This document shows, piece by piece, positions 9,090 to 16,733 of a stretch of 64,000 bases of DNA. Source of the stretch: Marinobacter adhaerens HP15 (GTDB taxonomy: Bacteria; Pseudomonadota; Gammaproteobacteria; Pseudomonadales; Oleiphilaceae); the NCBI RefSeq assembly GCF_000166295.1, contig NC_017506.1:1240001-1304000 (forward strand), in the 5' to 3' direction. Numbering within the stretch: the first letter of the stretch is position 1; each line of letters begins with the position of its first letter. The translations under genes and the position numbers were made by a program. A model generated the notes under the pieces. It was not told the origin of the DNA. It made no database searches and saw nothing but the letters and a program-made list of their open reading frames with translations.

Positions 9090-10001
9090 ATGACTTACTC
9101 AACAAATCCCGTACCGATTGTTGTTAATTGGCACCTGACTGAAGCATGTAACTTCTCATGCCGATATTGTTATGCCTATTGGGAACGCGCTGAAAGCGTA
9201 AAGGACTTGATCAAAAATGAACACCAGGTTCGAGCTTTGGTCGCAGAACTCGGGCGATTTTTCGGGTCAGAAGCGGCGACCAGAAGGTTTGGATTCTACG
9301 GAGTCGAGCCTCGCCTAAACATTGCAGGTGGAGAGCCGCTACTTTTTCCTTCCGCTGTGCAGGCAGCTGTGCACCAGGCGCGGCAAGTGGGTTTTCGGGC
9401 CTCGATAATTACGAACGGGTCGTTTTTAACAGAGGAGTTGTGTAGTTCACTTGCCCCTGATCTGGATATGCTCGGGGTTAGCGTCGACTCTGGTCAGCCG
9501 GACACCAACAAGTTGATCGGGCGTGTTGATCGTCAGGGACGGTTTCTGGAATTGGCGGCGCTCAGCAACTGTATTGAGGTTCTGAGGCAACGTAATCCCC
9601 CGTTAAAGATCAAACTGAATACCGTGGTTAATCGGATGAACTGGAAGGATAGCCTTTCGAGTGTTGTTGATACGATCGAGCCTTGGAAGTGGAAAATTCT
9701 GAGGGCACTGCCGGTTATCGATCAGTCGACATCGGTATCGGACTATCAGTTCCAGGCTTTTGTGGATCGCCACTCGGCCTATCGATCGATATCGGTGGTT
9801 GAGGACAACCAGGATATGCAGGAGTCCTACATCATGGTTGATCCCCAAGGCCGTTTCTTTCAGAACTCGCCATGTTCAGCGGGATATCAATACAGCCAGC
9901 CTATTCTGGAGGTTGGCGCTGAAAAAGCGTTTGAGCAGGTGAATTTTGATCCCGAGCGATTTCTTTCCCGGTATTCGAAGGAAGCCGGGGGCGCCGTATG
10001 A
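9090..10001 (+). CDS. Prokaryotic viperin (antiviral radical SAM enzyme)
   Basis: 303 residues. The radical-SAM motif CNFSCRYC (C20, C24, C27) would bind the [4Fe-4S] cluster, and LNIAGGEP (76-83) is the SAM-binding GGEP segment. The second half follows viperin closely: KIKLNTVVNRMNWKDSL matches the nucleotide-site segment of animal viperin, and DMQESYIMVDPQGRF and SQPILEVGAEKAFEQVNF match its C-terminal domain. Viperins convert CTP, and in bacteria also UTP or GTP, to 3'-deoxy-3',4'-didehydro nucleotides that terminate viral transcription. The start is ATG 9090, six bases after GGAG; an upstream in-frame extension to 8997 has no homology. The stop overlaps the next start by four bases. Nucleotide preference cannot be told from sequence alone. 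No nucleotide kinase gene, found beside some bacterial viperins, is adjacent. Confidence 0.92.
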   Translation: MTYSTNPVPIVVNWHLTEACNFSCRYCYAYWERAESVKDLIKNEHQVRALVAELGRFFGSEAATRRFGFYGVEPRLNIAGGEPLLFPSAVQAAVHQARQVGFRASIITNGSFLTEELCSSLAPDLDMLGVSVDSGQPDTNKLIGRVDRQGRFLELAALSNCIEVLRQRNPPLKIKLNTVVNRMNWKDSLSSVVDTIEPWKWKILRALPVIDQSTSVSDYQFQAFVDRHSAYRSISVVEDNQDMQESYIMVDPQGRFFQNSPCSAGYQYSQPILEVGAEKAFEQVNFDPERFLSRYSKEAGGAV

Positions 10002-10201
10002 AGTTCTCTTCGGATAAGGATATTAATCTGTACACCAAACATCTGGTCCGCGATGGTTGGAGATTCAAGCAGGGTAAAAAGCACGGGAAATTGCTTGCAC
10101 CGGGATCTCAAGGGATAGTGGTGGTTCCGTCGACGCCGAGTAAAAGAAGGTCTCTGCAGGAGATGGTGTCTACTGTGAGCAGGATAAAGCGCCGACGGTA
10201 G
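9998..10201 (+). CDS. HicA-like small protein coupled to viperin
   Basis: 67 residues. Its ATG overlaps the viperin stop (ATGA at 9998-10001), so translation is probably coupled. The pattern LVRDGWRF, GKKHGKL, a glycine-rich turn, IVVVPSTP and a terminal helix matches the HicA / double-stranded-RNA-binding-like toxin fold, in which the His (here H29) is catalytic for mRNA cleavage. The tail is strongly basic (KRRR). HicA toxins normally pair with a HicB antitoxin; no HicB-like gene lies next to it. It may be a viperin accessory RNA-binding protein, an effector held in check by the pathway, or a solitary toxin relic. The fold call is moderate; the coupling is directly visible. Confidence 0.75.
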   Translation: MKFSSDKDINLYTKHLVRDGWRFKQGKKHGKLLAPGSQGIVVVPSTPSKRRSLQEMVSTVSRIKRRR

Positions 10202-10299
10202 AGGCGCCTAGAAACCCGGACATGGAAACGGGGTAGAACCCACGAAAATAGCTATACGTAAAGTTATACTTCGCCCCGAGATTGCGGTGGACTAGCCCA

Positions 10300-11667
10300 C
10301 TACTTCGAAGCCAGTATTGCGGACCATATCGCGTGAGCCACTTCAGGGTGCGCGATGTCACTATGTGCGCCAGAAAAGCCGCTCCCGTTCTTGATCGTAT
10401 TGCTTGCTTCCAGGTTGTAAACGCGGCCGGGGCTAAACTTGTAATCATGTGTAGTCGATTGCATCTCAAGATCCTCCGCTATATCACCGAGCCCCTGTGC
10501 GCCGAACGTACCGATGCCGCCGTATTTTGGTAGCTCATCGCCGAGCAAGTATTGGTTCGCGACCCTTACAGCATGGGGATAGAGTTTCCCGACAGCCGTA
10601 TCGTGTGAGGATCTTGTCGTAATGATCGTTCCGCGCACGAGCCCGTTTTTTAGGGTGTGGTTGAAATAGCCGACTTTCCCTATCGCGAAGGGAATCGAGG
10701 AGGAAAACGACCAAAGCGAGAGCGCCCCTTGAATGAGTGACAGAGAGTCGACTGGACGAGGGAGCGCTGCGCCGGCAGGTGGGCCGGCAACCGCCGCCGA
10801 TACGACGATGCAGCCAAAGCTGTGACCCATCAGATGGAAACGCGTTCCGTCTCGCCCCCCGTTTTGAAGCTTCCGCAGCAACGCGTGTCCACCACTTTCG
10901 CCGACGCATCGCGCGCGATCCTTCATGGTCCAGAAGGAGAGTTGCCGAAGCGGGGCAAGAACCCAGCTCTTGAATGTATCAGCAACCCCACCTCCAAGTA
11001 GCATGGACTCTGTAGTTGGTTCAGCTTCTATCGCAGCTTTTCGCGCGTCACGATAGATAGCGTCTGGGTCCCAGTCACCGTGGTCAGCCCCCGGCGGTGC
11101 GGCAACGTCGCCAGAAGCGTCTTCGAGTTGCATTTCGGCATACAAAGTTCGATAGGCGTTACGCACCTCTGTTGAGAGCTCTTGATCAGTGCCGGTGTCT
11201 CGACGAGCTGCCGTAACAATGGCACGAATAGCCTCTCGTGCAGCAGTAGTATCGGCAATACTGGCTGCGTATTGCTCGACCTCATCCTCAATACTCATAT
11301 CAGCATTTGCCAAAAGCAGACCGCTGGCGGCCGGGATTCGCTCGTCGCCAAATGGCAGACTTGGCCAGTGCAAACCGATCACGATCGCTCTAAAATTTGG
11401 GTTCGCGATTTTGGCCGCTGCGTGATCGGGCGAGCAGGCCATTTCACCGACCCATCGGTCGTACTGTTCGATGGCAGCCGGGACATCTCCCTTCCATCCA
11501 TGGCTTGCAAAGATAACGTCAGTAAATCTCTCGTCATGGTCGGCGACGAGCTTTCGCAAGTCTTCGCTGAGCATTGAGCCATCAGCCTCGGGGCGTTCAA
11601 CACCTTTTTTGTCGAACGAGATAAGGAAATACTGGACACCGGTTTGTTTGATCGTGCGAATGGGCAT
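10300..11667 (-). CDS. Serine alpha/beta-hydrolase paired with CHAT protease
   Basis: 455 residues from ATG 11667, eight bases after AGGAG; a GTG three codons earlier overlaps that ribosome site. ASHGW (54-58) looks like the HG oxyanion segment of alpha/beta-hydrolases and GHSFG (281-285) is the nucleophile elbow with Ser283. A His near the C-terminus (in AHSDIAHPEVAH) could complete the triad. No signal peptide is visible, so it should act in the cytoplasm, for example as a lipase, esterase or peptidase. It starts 11 bp after the CHAT-protease stop, so they form an operon. By analogy with protease-activated effectors it may be a substrate of the protease, which is inference. Confidence 0.8.
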   Translation of the reverse strand: MPIRTIKQTGVQYFLISFDKKGVERPEADGSMLSEDLRKLVADHDERFTDVIFASHGWKGDVPAAIEQYDRWVGEMACSPDHAAAKIANPNFRAIVIGLHWPSLPFGDERIPAASGLLLANADMSIEDEVEQYAASIADTTAAREAIRAIVTAARRDTGTDQELSTEVRNAYRTLYAEMQLEDASGDVAAPPGADHGDWDPDAIYRDARKAAIEAEPTTESMLLGGGVADTFKSWVLAPLRQLSFWTMKDRARCVGESGGHALLRKLQNGGRDGTRFHLMGHSFGCIVVSAAVAGPPAGAALPRPVDSLSLIQGALSLWSFSSSIPFAIGKVGYFNHTLKNGLVRGTIITTRSSHDTAVGKLYPHAVRVANQYLLGDELPKYGGIGTFGAQGLGDIAEDLEMQSTTHDYKFSPGRVYNLEASNTIKNGSGFSGAHSDIAHPEVAHAIWSAILASK

Positions 11668-11678
11668 GCGCTTCACTC

Positions 11679-13907
11679 CTATGAAAGCCCCGGATGTATC
11701 TGCGTGTCGCCATCACAGTAGACCGCATAAACAAGCCCAAGTGGATTGCGATGCTCCGTCAAAAATTCTTGCCTGAGATTGAGGAATAGCTCGCCGATCG
11801 GTTTTCCGGCGAGGAAGCGCGGGAAGAAACGCAGCGCCCATTCGGAGGCGAAAAGTGCCGGAGTCTTGCACTCTGTGCCGACAACACCGCGCGCGCCCTT
11901 GGCCATGAAGTAAGGAACAAAGCCATCATAGAACGACGGCGACAGTTCCGCAGACTCGCAAGCGTTAATGAAGATCAGCGGCTGACCAAGTAAATGCTCC
12001 GTCATCGGTGCTTCCAGGTTCAGATCCCCGAGCATCAGTTGCTCGTCGCCAGTTAGGACTATGTGGGAGCCATTGATACCACCAGGGTCACCGAGATTCG
12101 ACGTTACTGCATGGCAGTAAAGGTACATCAACTGATCGTTAGCTGAGTTCGTTAGCGCAGCGAGGAGTTCCGTACGAGATTGTCGCTTGGTGACTCGCAT
12201 TCGCGCGCCGAACCCCTCAGAGCAATTGTCCCAGTATTCGAGCTGACGACCTACGAAGTCCGATTTCATCTGTGCGTCAATGCCCGCATGAACGTTGACA
12301 CTCACTGCAAGCGAAGGGTCGTCGCTCTTGATCAGCGAGTCCTGAATTCCGAGGTTGGGCTGAAGCGGGATTTGCTCAATGATATGACTCATTCCCAAGA
12401 ACAGCTTCCAGTCGAGCGGCGCGTCCCGAGCGATGGGGCCGAGATAGATCAGGCCCCAGGGAATCGGAAAGCGTTCGGCGACAATCTGCAGCTTGAGAGT
12501 TACATCCGGTTTCGAGAATTGGTCGCGCAGAAATTCTCCGACGCGCTGAACATCGGCTCCGCAGAGAGGGCCGAAGAAAATTCGCTGGAACAGAGTTGCA
12601 CCTGCGCGGGCGAGGGAGCGCAAGGCTCTGCTTTGTGAATCGACATCAATTTCAAGTCCCTGTTGAAATACTAAGTCCTGCTTTTCGTCGCGCTGAAGTA
12701 TTACTCCGATCAGCGCCTCGCGTGCCGCTTTGATCGCATCATCGAGTTCTGCCTCAGTGATTGGCAGGGTGACTTTTTTTGCACTAGCTCCCCCCCATAC
12801 TGTCAACTCGTACCCATTCGCAGCAGGATGGATAACCATCCCCACTTCACGGGGCTTCAGGTCTGTGGCTGCGTCGAGAGGGCGCCCATGGGTCACTACA
12901 CTGGCGGGCTTAGTTTCTGCCTCTGTAGTTCCTATAGAATAACTAATTTCCATCTGGAACAGAAAGTTACCGGCTTTAAGGATAGTTGCCGTCAGTGACG
13001 CTCGTCCCGTTTTTAAGGGTGTAATATCAAAGCGTGCTTTATCTTTCGAAGGGCCCAGGCGCGGGACTTTCAATAACACCGGGCTTTGGGCAACTTTAAA
13101 GTCTTCGCTAAAAACCTCGACAGAGAGTTCGATGTCCTCTTCATGCTTTTCGAAAATTAATTCCGAATCAGGTAGACGAACTGCTGCGTTTGCGTTTTTT
13201 GCTTTCTCGAGAGCAACGCTGAATTCGAGTTTGTATGTTTTGTGAATGTCCAGTGGAGTATCATTCGAATGGCCGGCAATCTCCGCATTCAAAAAACGCG
13301 GTTTCCCGGGCTGTGGAGGCGATTCTTCAGGGTTAGTAAGCTCGCTGGCGTTTTCCGCAGGTACTGCATGGGAAGGCCCGCTGCGGCCCATATCACTATT
13401 CGCTCTCCCCTTTTCCCAAACGCTCTGACCGAGCAACCCTCCGCCGCTTATAGCAATATTCGTAGATTGCTCTGGACTCGCGCCTAAACTGAAACTGCCA
13501 GCAACACCGGATTGCAGATACGTTTTATTAGCATCGGGTGCCACATATACCGAATGTTTGGCGATCGCCGCGGGCAAAACCTCAAGTGTTTCGGACACAG
13601 GGCTCGCTAAAAGTTCGGCATGGGACTTCTTGGCTACGAGAACCACCCCCTGTTGTTGCATAACAGCAGTAATCTCGGCGCACGCGATAATTTCGAACTT
13701 TTTGGCATTCCCTCCCAACTCATTCCTTAGCTGTGAGAATTGAGCTGCAAGGCTCTTAAATCTTTTTAGTTTTTTGAGGTCAGCAGGAAAGGTTAATGGC
13801 GCCTTATACAAGCCTGATAAACAACGGATCAAGAGATCCTTATCATCGATTTTTGCAACTTTATCGAGCAGTTTACGGTACTTTTTGCGGAAATTATTTG
13901 TAGACAT
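11679..13907 (-). CDS. CHAT-family caspase-like protease
   Basis: 742 residues. The C-terminal 250 residues are a CHAT (caspase HetF-associated with TPRs) domain: catalytic His in MYLYCHA (H599) and catalytic Cys in FINACESAE (C650), followed by the usual GARGVVGTE strand-turn. Residues about 200-325 look like a beta-sandwich (alternating short strands, DIELSVEVFSEDF, ISYSI). The first 95 residues are helical and basic and could be an adaptor or death-like domain. There are no TPR repeats. A good ribosome site (AAGGAGA) precedes the ATG. It is the first gene of a two-gene unit with an alpha/beta-hydrolase. CHAT proteases act in bacterial conflict systems, including type III-E CRISPR and gasdermin operons, by cleaving a partner; the target here is not known. 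Confidence 0.85.
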   Translation of the reverse strand: MSTNNFRKKYRKLLDKVAKIDDKDLLIRCLSGLYKAPLTFPADLKKLKRFKSLAAQFSQLRNELGGNAKKFEIIACAEITAVMQQQGVVLVAKKSHAELLASPVSETLEVLPAAIAKHSVYVAPDANKTYLQSGVAGSFSLGASPEQSTNIAISGGGLLGQSVWEKGRANSDMGRSGPSHAVPAENASELTNPEESPPQPGKPRFLNAEIAGHSNDTPLDIHKTYKLEFSVALEKAKNANAAVRLPDSELIFEKHEEDIELSVEVFSEDFKVAQSPVLLKVPRLGPSKDKARFDITPLKTGRASLTATILKAGNFLFQMEISYSIGTTEAETKPASVVTHGRPLDAATDLKPREVGMVIHPAANGYELTVWGGASAKKVTLPITEAELDDAIKAAREALIGVILQRDEKQDLVFQQGLEIDVDSQSRALRSLARAGATLFQRIFFGPLCGADVQRVGEFLRDQFSKPDVTLKLQIVAERFPIPWGLIYLGPIARDAPLDWKLFLGMSHIIEQIPLQPNLGIQDSLIKSDDPSLAVSVNVHAGIDAQMKSDFVGRQLEYWDNCSEGFGARMRVTKRQSRTELLAALTNSANDQLMYLYCHAVTSNLGDPGGINGSHIVLTGDEQLMLGDLNLEAPMTEHLLGQPLIFINACESAELSPSFYDGFVPYFMAKGARGVVGTECKTPALFASEWALRFFPRFLAGKPIGELFLNLRQEFLTEHRNPLGLVYAVYCDGDTQIHPGLS

Positions 13908-14213
13908 GCCTATCTCCTTTAGGCGTCCCTAAAAAACACAATAGTACGGTCAGCCATTCTGTCAAACTTCAGTCCTGAGTGCGGGTGCAATCATTTACGC
14001 GTTAGCACACGTTGGCCGGTTCCGTGACACGCAGCGTTTGCACTCAATCAGTTTTCATATGATGTCTCCGTTGGTCTGCGTCGGTGGATTTAATGTTTTT
14101 TTGGCAAACCGGGGCAAAAATAATGCTGAGTTATCGGCCCGGCCCCATATATATCTATTTGCGTCCATCCAACTCCGAGCGGTTCATGAGCACCACGTTA
14201 TGGTCCTGGTGGC
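13908..14213. other. Intergenic stretch without recognised genes
   Basis: About 300 bases upstream of the CHAT protease gene and downstream of the broken replication gene. It should hold the promoter of the protease operon, but I could not pick a convincing -35/-10 pair. Short open frames here have no ribosome site and no recognisable product. No repeat of the tRNA-Arg end is visible. Confidence 0.5.
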
Positions 14214-14940
14214 TTACTCTGACCCGTAACTTCCGCTCGAGTCATCCCAGTAGTGAATCCGTGGATTATTGTCTTGTCGGATCTCATCGGGTCCCTCATC
14301 TGCGCGACCCGATGTTTCATAGTCCAGATCCGTAAACAGCGACCGTATGTCGCCAAGCGGTTCGACGAGCCTTAGTCCTCTCAATTGTGTCGCGGCTTCC
14401 AGAAACCAGGACCTTGCATATGTATTCACTCTCGCCTTCATTGAGTACCGGGTAGCGCTGACAATCTTGTGTCTAAGATCCTGATCCTCGCCAAGCAGTC
14501 TCATAGAGCTGACGATTGGTAGGTAGTGATTGTTGCCATTCTTCTGCCCATCGTAGTTCAGAAACGTATTTGACCCCGGCATGCATCGATGGGCTGACCC
14601 GCAGTATGCAATGGAAGTGGAGATATGTTGACTGGTAGTTGAGACTCTCACCATCAAGGAAGCAACCGGCTATCTCCGCAAATCGAATGCCAACCTGAAC
14701 ATGCCGTTTCCAGAAGTCCCGGTTCATCAAACGCCAGAAAGCCTGATTCATGTGTTCGATAGTTGCCCTCAGGGCGCTGACGTCGCATTTGCGGGCGTTC
14801 AATGTCAGGTAGATCCACTTGTGCTGCAAGAGAGGGGGGATGGTCCAAGGTTCGATGGACTTTACTGCAGTACCTCAAGGATTTCCGCCATTGGCAGATT
14901 TGGCAGCTACGATGCTTGCAGTACCAAGTGTTGAAGAAAG
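14214..14940 (-). pseudogene. Broken rolling-circle replication protein (Rep_1-like)
   Basis: Three consecutive minus-strand frames each carry a piece of one rolling-circle Rep family protein. Frame one has CKHRSCQICQWRKSLRYCSK (about 14920-14860), the N-terminal Cys/Trp motif. Frame two (from about 14835) has HKWIYLTLNARKC and, further on, LHFHCILRVSPSMHAG, which contains the HxH metal motif. Frame three (about 14530-14217) has KIVSATRYSMKA, the segment with the active-site Tyr position, then ARSWFLEAATQLRGLRLV. The first shift falls at a run of six G (plus-strand 14834-14839), the second around 14520-14560. Weaker traces of the N-terminus may extend to about 15040. The gene is dead unless the shifts are sequencing errors. 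It suggests a plasmid-like element once entered beside the tRNA gene. Confidence 0.75.
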
Positions 14941-15237
14941 AGCCGTAGGTTTCGTCTTAATACGTTCTCAAGCGATTTGCGCATTCGAGGATCCGGATGC
15001 CATCGGGGAGTGTGTTGCTGTCGGCTAAGAAGTGTCTAGCAACTTCCTGAGCTTGAACTCTTCTTTAAGGTGCAAAATCTACGATAGCGTGGCACATATA
15101 AGTTTGCACCCCAGATGTATCCCTAAAATATGTAGATTGGAACGGAATTATTGTGGATTGATAAGAATAGCGGTTTCCGAAAAAATGTCTTAAAACAGTC
15201 GGTTGAGGTCGTCGGTGGATCGATGCGGAAGGGTGGT
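14941..15237. other. Island end next to tRNA-Arg, no gene recognised
   Basis: About 300 bases between the Rep remnant and the 3' end of tRNA-Arg. A minus-strand frame (HFLADSNTLPDGIRILECANRL, about 15030-14965) may be the decayed start of the Rep gene. Otherwise it is relatively AT-rich and shows no gene, repeat or obvious attachment core beyond the tRNA itself. Confidence 0.45.
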
Positions 15238-15314
15238 TGGTACCCCCGGCAGGACTCGAACCTGCTACCTTCCCCTTAGGAGGGGGACGCTCTATCCAGA
15301 TGAGCTACGGGGGC
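15238..15314 (-). tRNA. tRNA-Arg(CCT)
   Basis: A 77-nt cloverleaf reads on the minus strand: acceptor GCCCCCG/CGGGGGT, D-arm AGCTC...GAGC, anticodon loop CTCCTAA (anticodon CCT, reads AGG), T-loop GTTCGAGTC and an encoded CCA at 15240-15238. Its 3' end faces the accessory island, the usual side for integration of tRNA-targeting elements. Confidence 0.95.
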
Positions 15315-15334
15315 ATTATCGCGAGAAGGGCGGT

Positions 15335-15363
15335 ATGATAGCGGGCTAAGACCTGAGGCTCAA
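15335..15363 (-). promoter_or_regulatory. tRNA-Arg promoter
   Basis: On the minus strand TTGAGC (-35, 15363-15358) and TATCAT (-10, 15340-15335) are separated by 17 bases and lie about 20 bases upstream of the tRNA 5' end, with a GC-rich stretch between. This is a good sigma70-type tRNA promoter. Confidence 0.65.
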
Positions 15364-15401
15364 GGTTCGGTCCGGTTTCAGAGAATGTCACGGAGTGTGT
15401 T

Positions 15402-16109
15402 TTGCCAGATCCTTTCTCGCTAAGCGTGATTGTTCCCGTGTGGATGGAAGCGGCAGGTGTAACCGACACCCTGCGCGCCCTGCAACCGATCCGTAACCGG
15501 GGGCATGAGTTGGTTGTCGTCGATGGTGGCAGTACCGATCGAACCGTTGAGCTGGCCCGGCCACTTTGCGACAGGGTGGTTGTGTCAGAGAAGGGCCGGG
15601 CGCTTCAGATGAACGCCGGCGCGGCAGTTGCAAAGGGCGATCTACTGTTGTTTCTGCACGCAGATACGCGCCTGCCGGAAGAAGCTCTGGAGCATCTCGC
15701 AAGTTTCGTCCATTCCCGTCGCGCCTGGGGGCGGTTCGATGTGCGGCTGAGTGGTGAGCGGCTGCTTTTCCGGGTTATTGCCTGGTTCATGAACCAGCGC
15801 TCGCGCCTGTCAGGCATCTGCACCGGTGATCAGGCAATTTTCGTACGGCGGGACGTTTTCGACCTCCTGGATGGTTTTCACCAGATGCCGCTCATGGAAG
15901 ATGTCGAATTCTCACGCCGTCTTTGCCTGGTGTCCCATCCTTTCTGTATAAAAGAGCCAGTCGTTACCGATAGCCGCCGTTGGCAGAAATACGGTGCCTG
16001 GCGAACGATTTTTCTGATGTGGCAGCTGCGCTGGCGGTATTGGCGTGGTGAATCGCCGGAGTCCCTGGCCCAAATTTACCGATCGGATGTGCGCAATGCC
16101 TCAAAGTAA
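15402..16109 (+). CDS. Family 2 glycosyltransferase (TIGR04283-like)
   Basis: 235 residues. The start is a TTG at 15402 after CGGAG; no ATG fits before the first conserved strand. GT-A hallmarks are SVIVPVWMEAA at the N-terminus, VVVDGGSTDRTVELA with the nucleotide-binding Asp, and LFLHADTRLP holding a DxD-like HAD. It overlaps the next gene, a DUF2064/TIGR04282-type protein. This pair is annotated in many genomes as arsenosugar biosynthesis glycosyltransferases, but no arsenic methylation or efflux gene lies nearby, so the arsenic link is not supported here. It is probably cytoplasmic, since I see no membrane span. First core gene to the right of the island. Confidence 0.85.
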   Translation: MPDPFSLSVIVPVWMEAAGVTDTLRALQPIRNRGHELVVVDGGSTDRTVELARPLCDRVVVSEKGRALQMNAGAAVAKGDLLLFLHADTRLPEEALEHLASFVHSRRAWGRFDVRLSGERLLFRVIAWFMNQRSRLSGICTGDQAIFVRRDVFDLLDGFHQMPLMEDVEFSRRLCLVSHPFCIKEPVVTDSRRWQKYGAWRTIFLMWQLRWRYWRGESPESLAQIYRSDVRNASK

Positions 16110-16728
16110 TCCGCCTGCGGCGGTTTTTCTCCAGTTTGCCAAATGGCCGGAAGCCGGACGGGTTAAAACCCGGTTGATGCCCGAGTTGGGTGCGGTCGGG
16201 GCTCTCGAAGCCCATGTTCGGCTCACGCTGGCTGTGCTGGATAACCTGTGTGCGACCGGCTATCCGGTGGAATTCTGGTGGGATAGACCGGTGGATGACC
16301 GGCCCGGCGAGGCGGCCTCTATCATTGAAGAGCTTGATGCCGCCGGCCTGATGCAAGGCGTTCAGGAGGGGAGCACACTGGGCCAACGGATGTATCGAGC
16401 GTTGAGCCTGTCTCTTCAGGACTATGACCGGGCATTGGTGGTGGGCAGTGATTGCCCCTCGGTCGATCCGGATTACGCCCGTAACGCCGTCGCGCTCCTG
16501 AAAGACTACGACGTTGTGCTTGGGCCCTCAGATGATGGCGGCTATGTCCTGATTGGAGCCTCCCGAGTGGCTGAGGGAATGTTGGATGACATTGCCTGGG
16601 GCACGCCGGAGGTTCTGGCCCAGACCTGTGAGCGCCTAAAAGCATCGGGGCTCAGCTATTGTTTGCTGGAGCCCCGCTGGGATGTCGACGAGCCCGAAGA
16701 CTGGGCGCGCTTTCTGCGCACTCTTTGA
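16096..16728 (+). CDS. DUF2064 / TIGR04282-type glycosyltransferase-like protein
   Basis: 210 residues from ATG 16096, 14 bp inside the end of the upstream gene; ATG 16087 is an alternative. The N-terminal FAKWPEAGRVKTRL is the nucleotide-sugar transferase-like signature (x-P-x-x-G-x-V-K-T-R-L). ALVVGSDCPSVDP and LGPSDDGGYVLIG are the other hallmarks of DUF2064. The fold is that of sugar nucleotidyltransferases/GT-A enzymes. It is translationally overlapped with the family 2 glycosyltransferase and probably works with it in making or modifying a small glycoconjugate; the substrate is unknown. Confidence 0.85.
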   Translation: MPQSNPPAAVFLQFAKWPEAGRVKTRLMPELGAVGALEAHVRLTLAVLDNLCATGYPVEFWWDRPVDDRPGEAASIIEELDAAGLMQGVQEGSTLGQRMYRALSLSLQDYDRALVVGSDCPSVDPDYARNAVALLKDYDVVLGPSDDGGYVLIGASRVAEGMLDDIAWGTPEVLAQTCERLKASGLSYCLLEPRWDVDEPEDWARFLRTL

Positions 16729-16733
16729 GTACT

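Noticed and set aside
14819..15028. Plus-strand frame overlapping the Rep remnant, possible small gene
   Set aside because: The opposite strand carries conserved Rep pieces; the plus frame has no ribosome site.
1..15237. CRISPR array, retron, transposase or integrase in the island
   Set aside because: No regularly spaced repeats, reverse transcriptase or integrase motifs were seen on either strand; the only mobility trace is the broken Rep gene.
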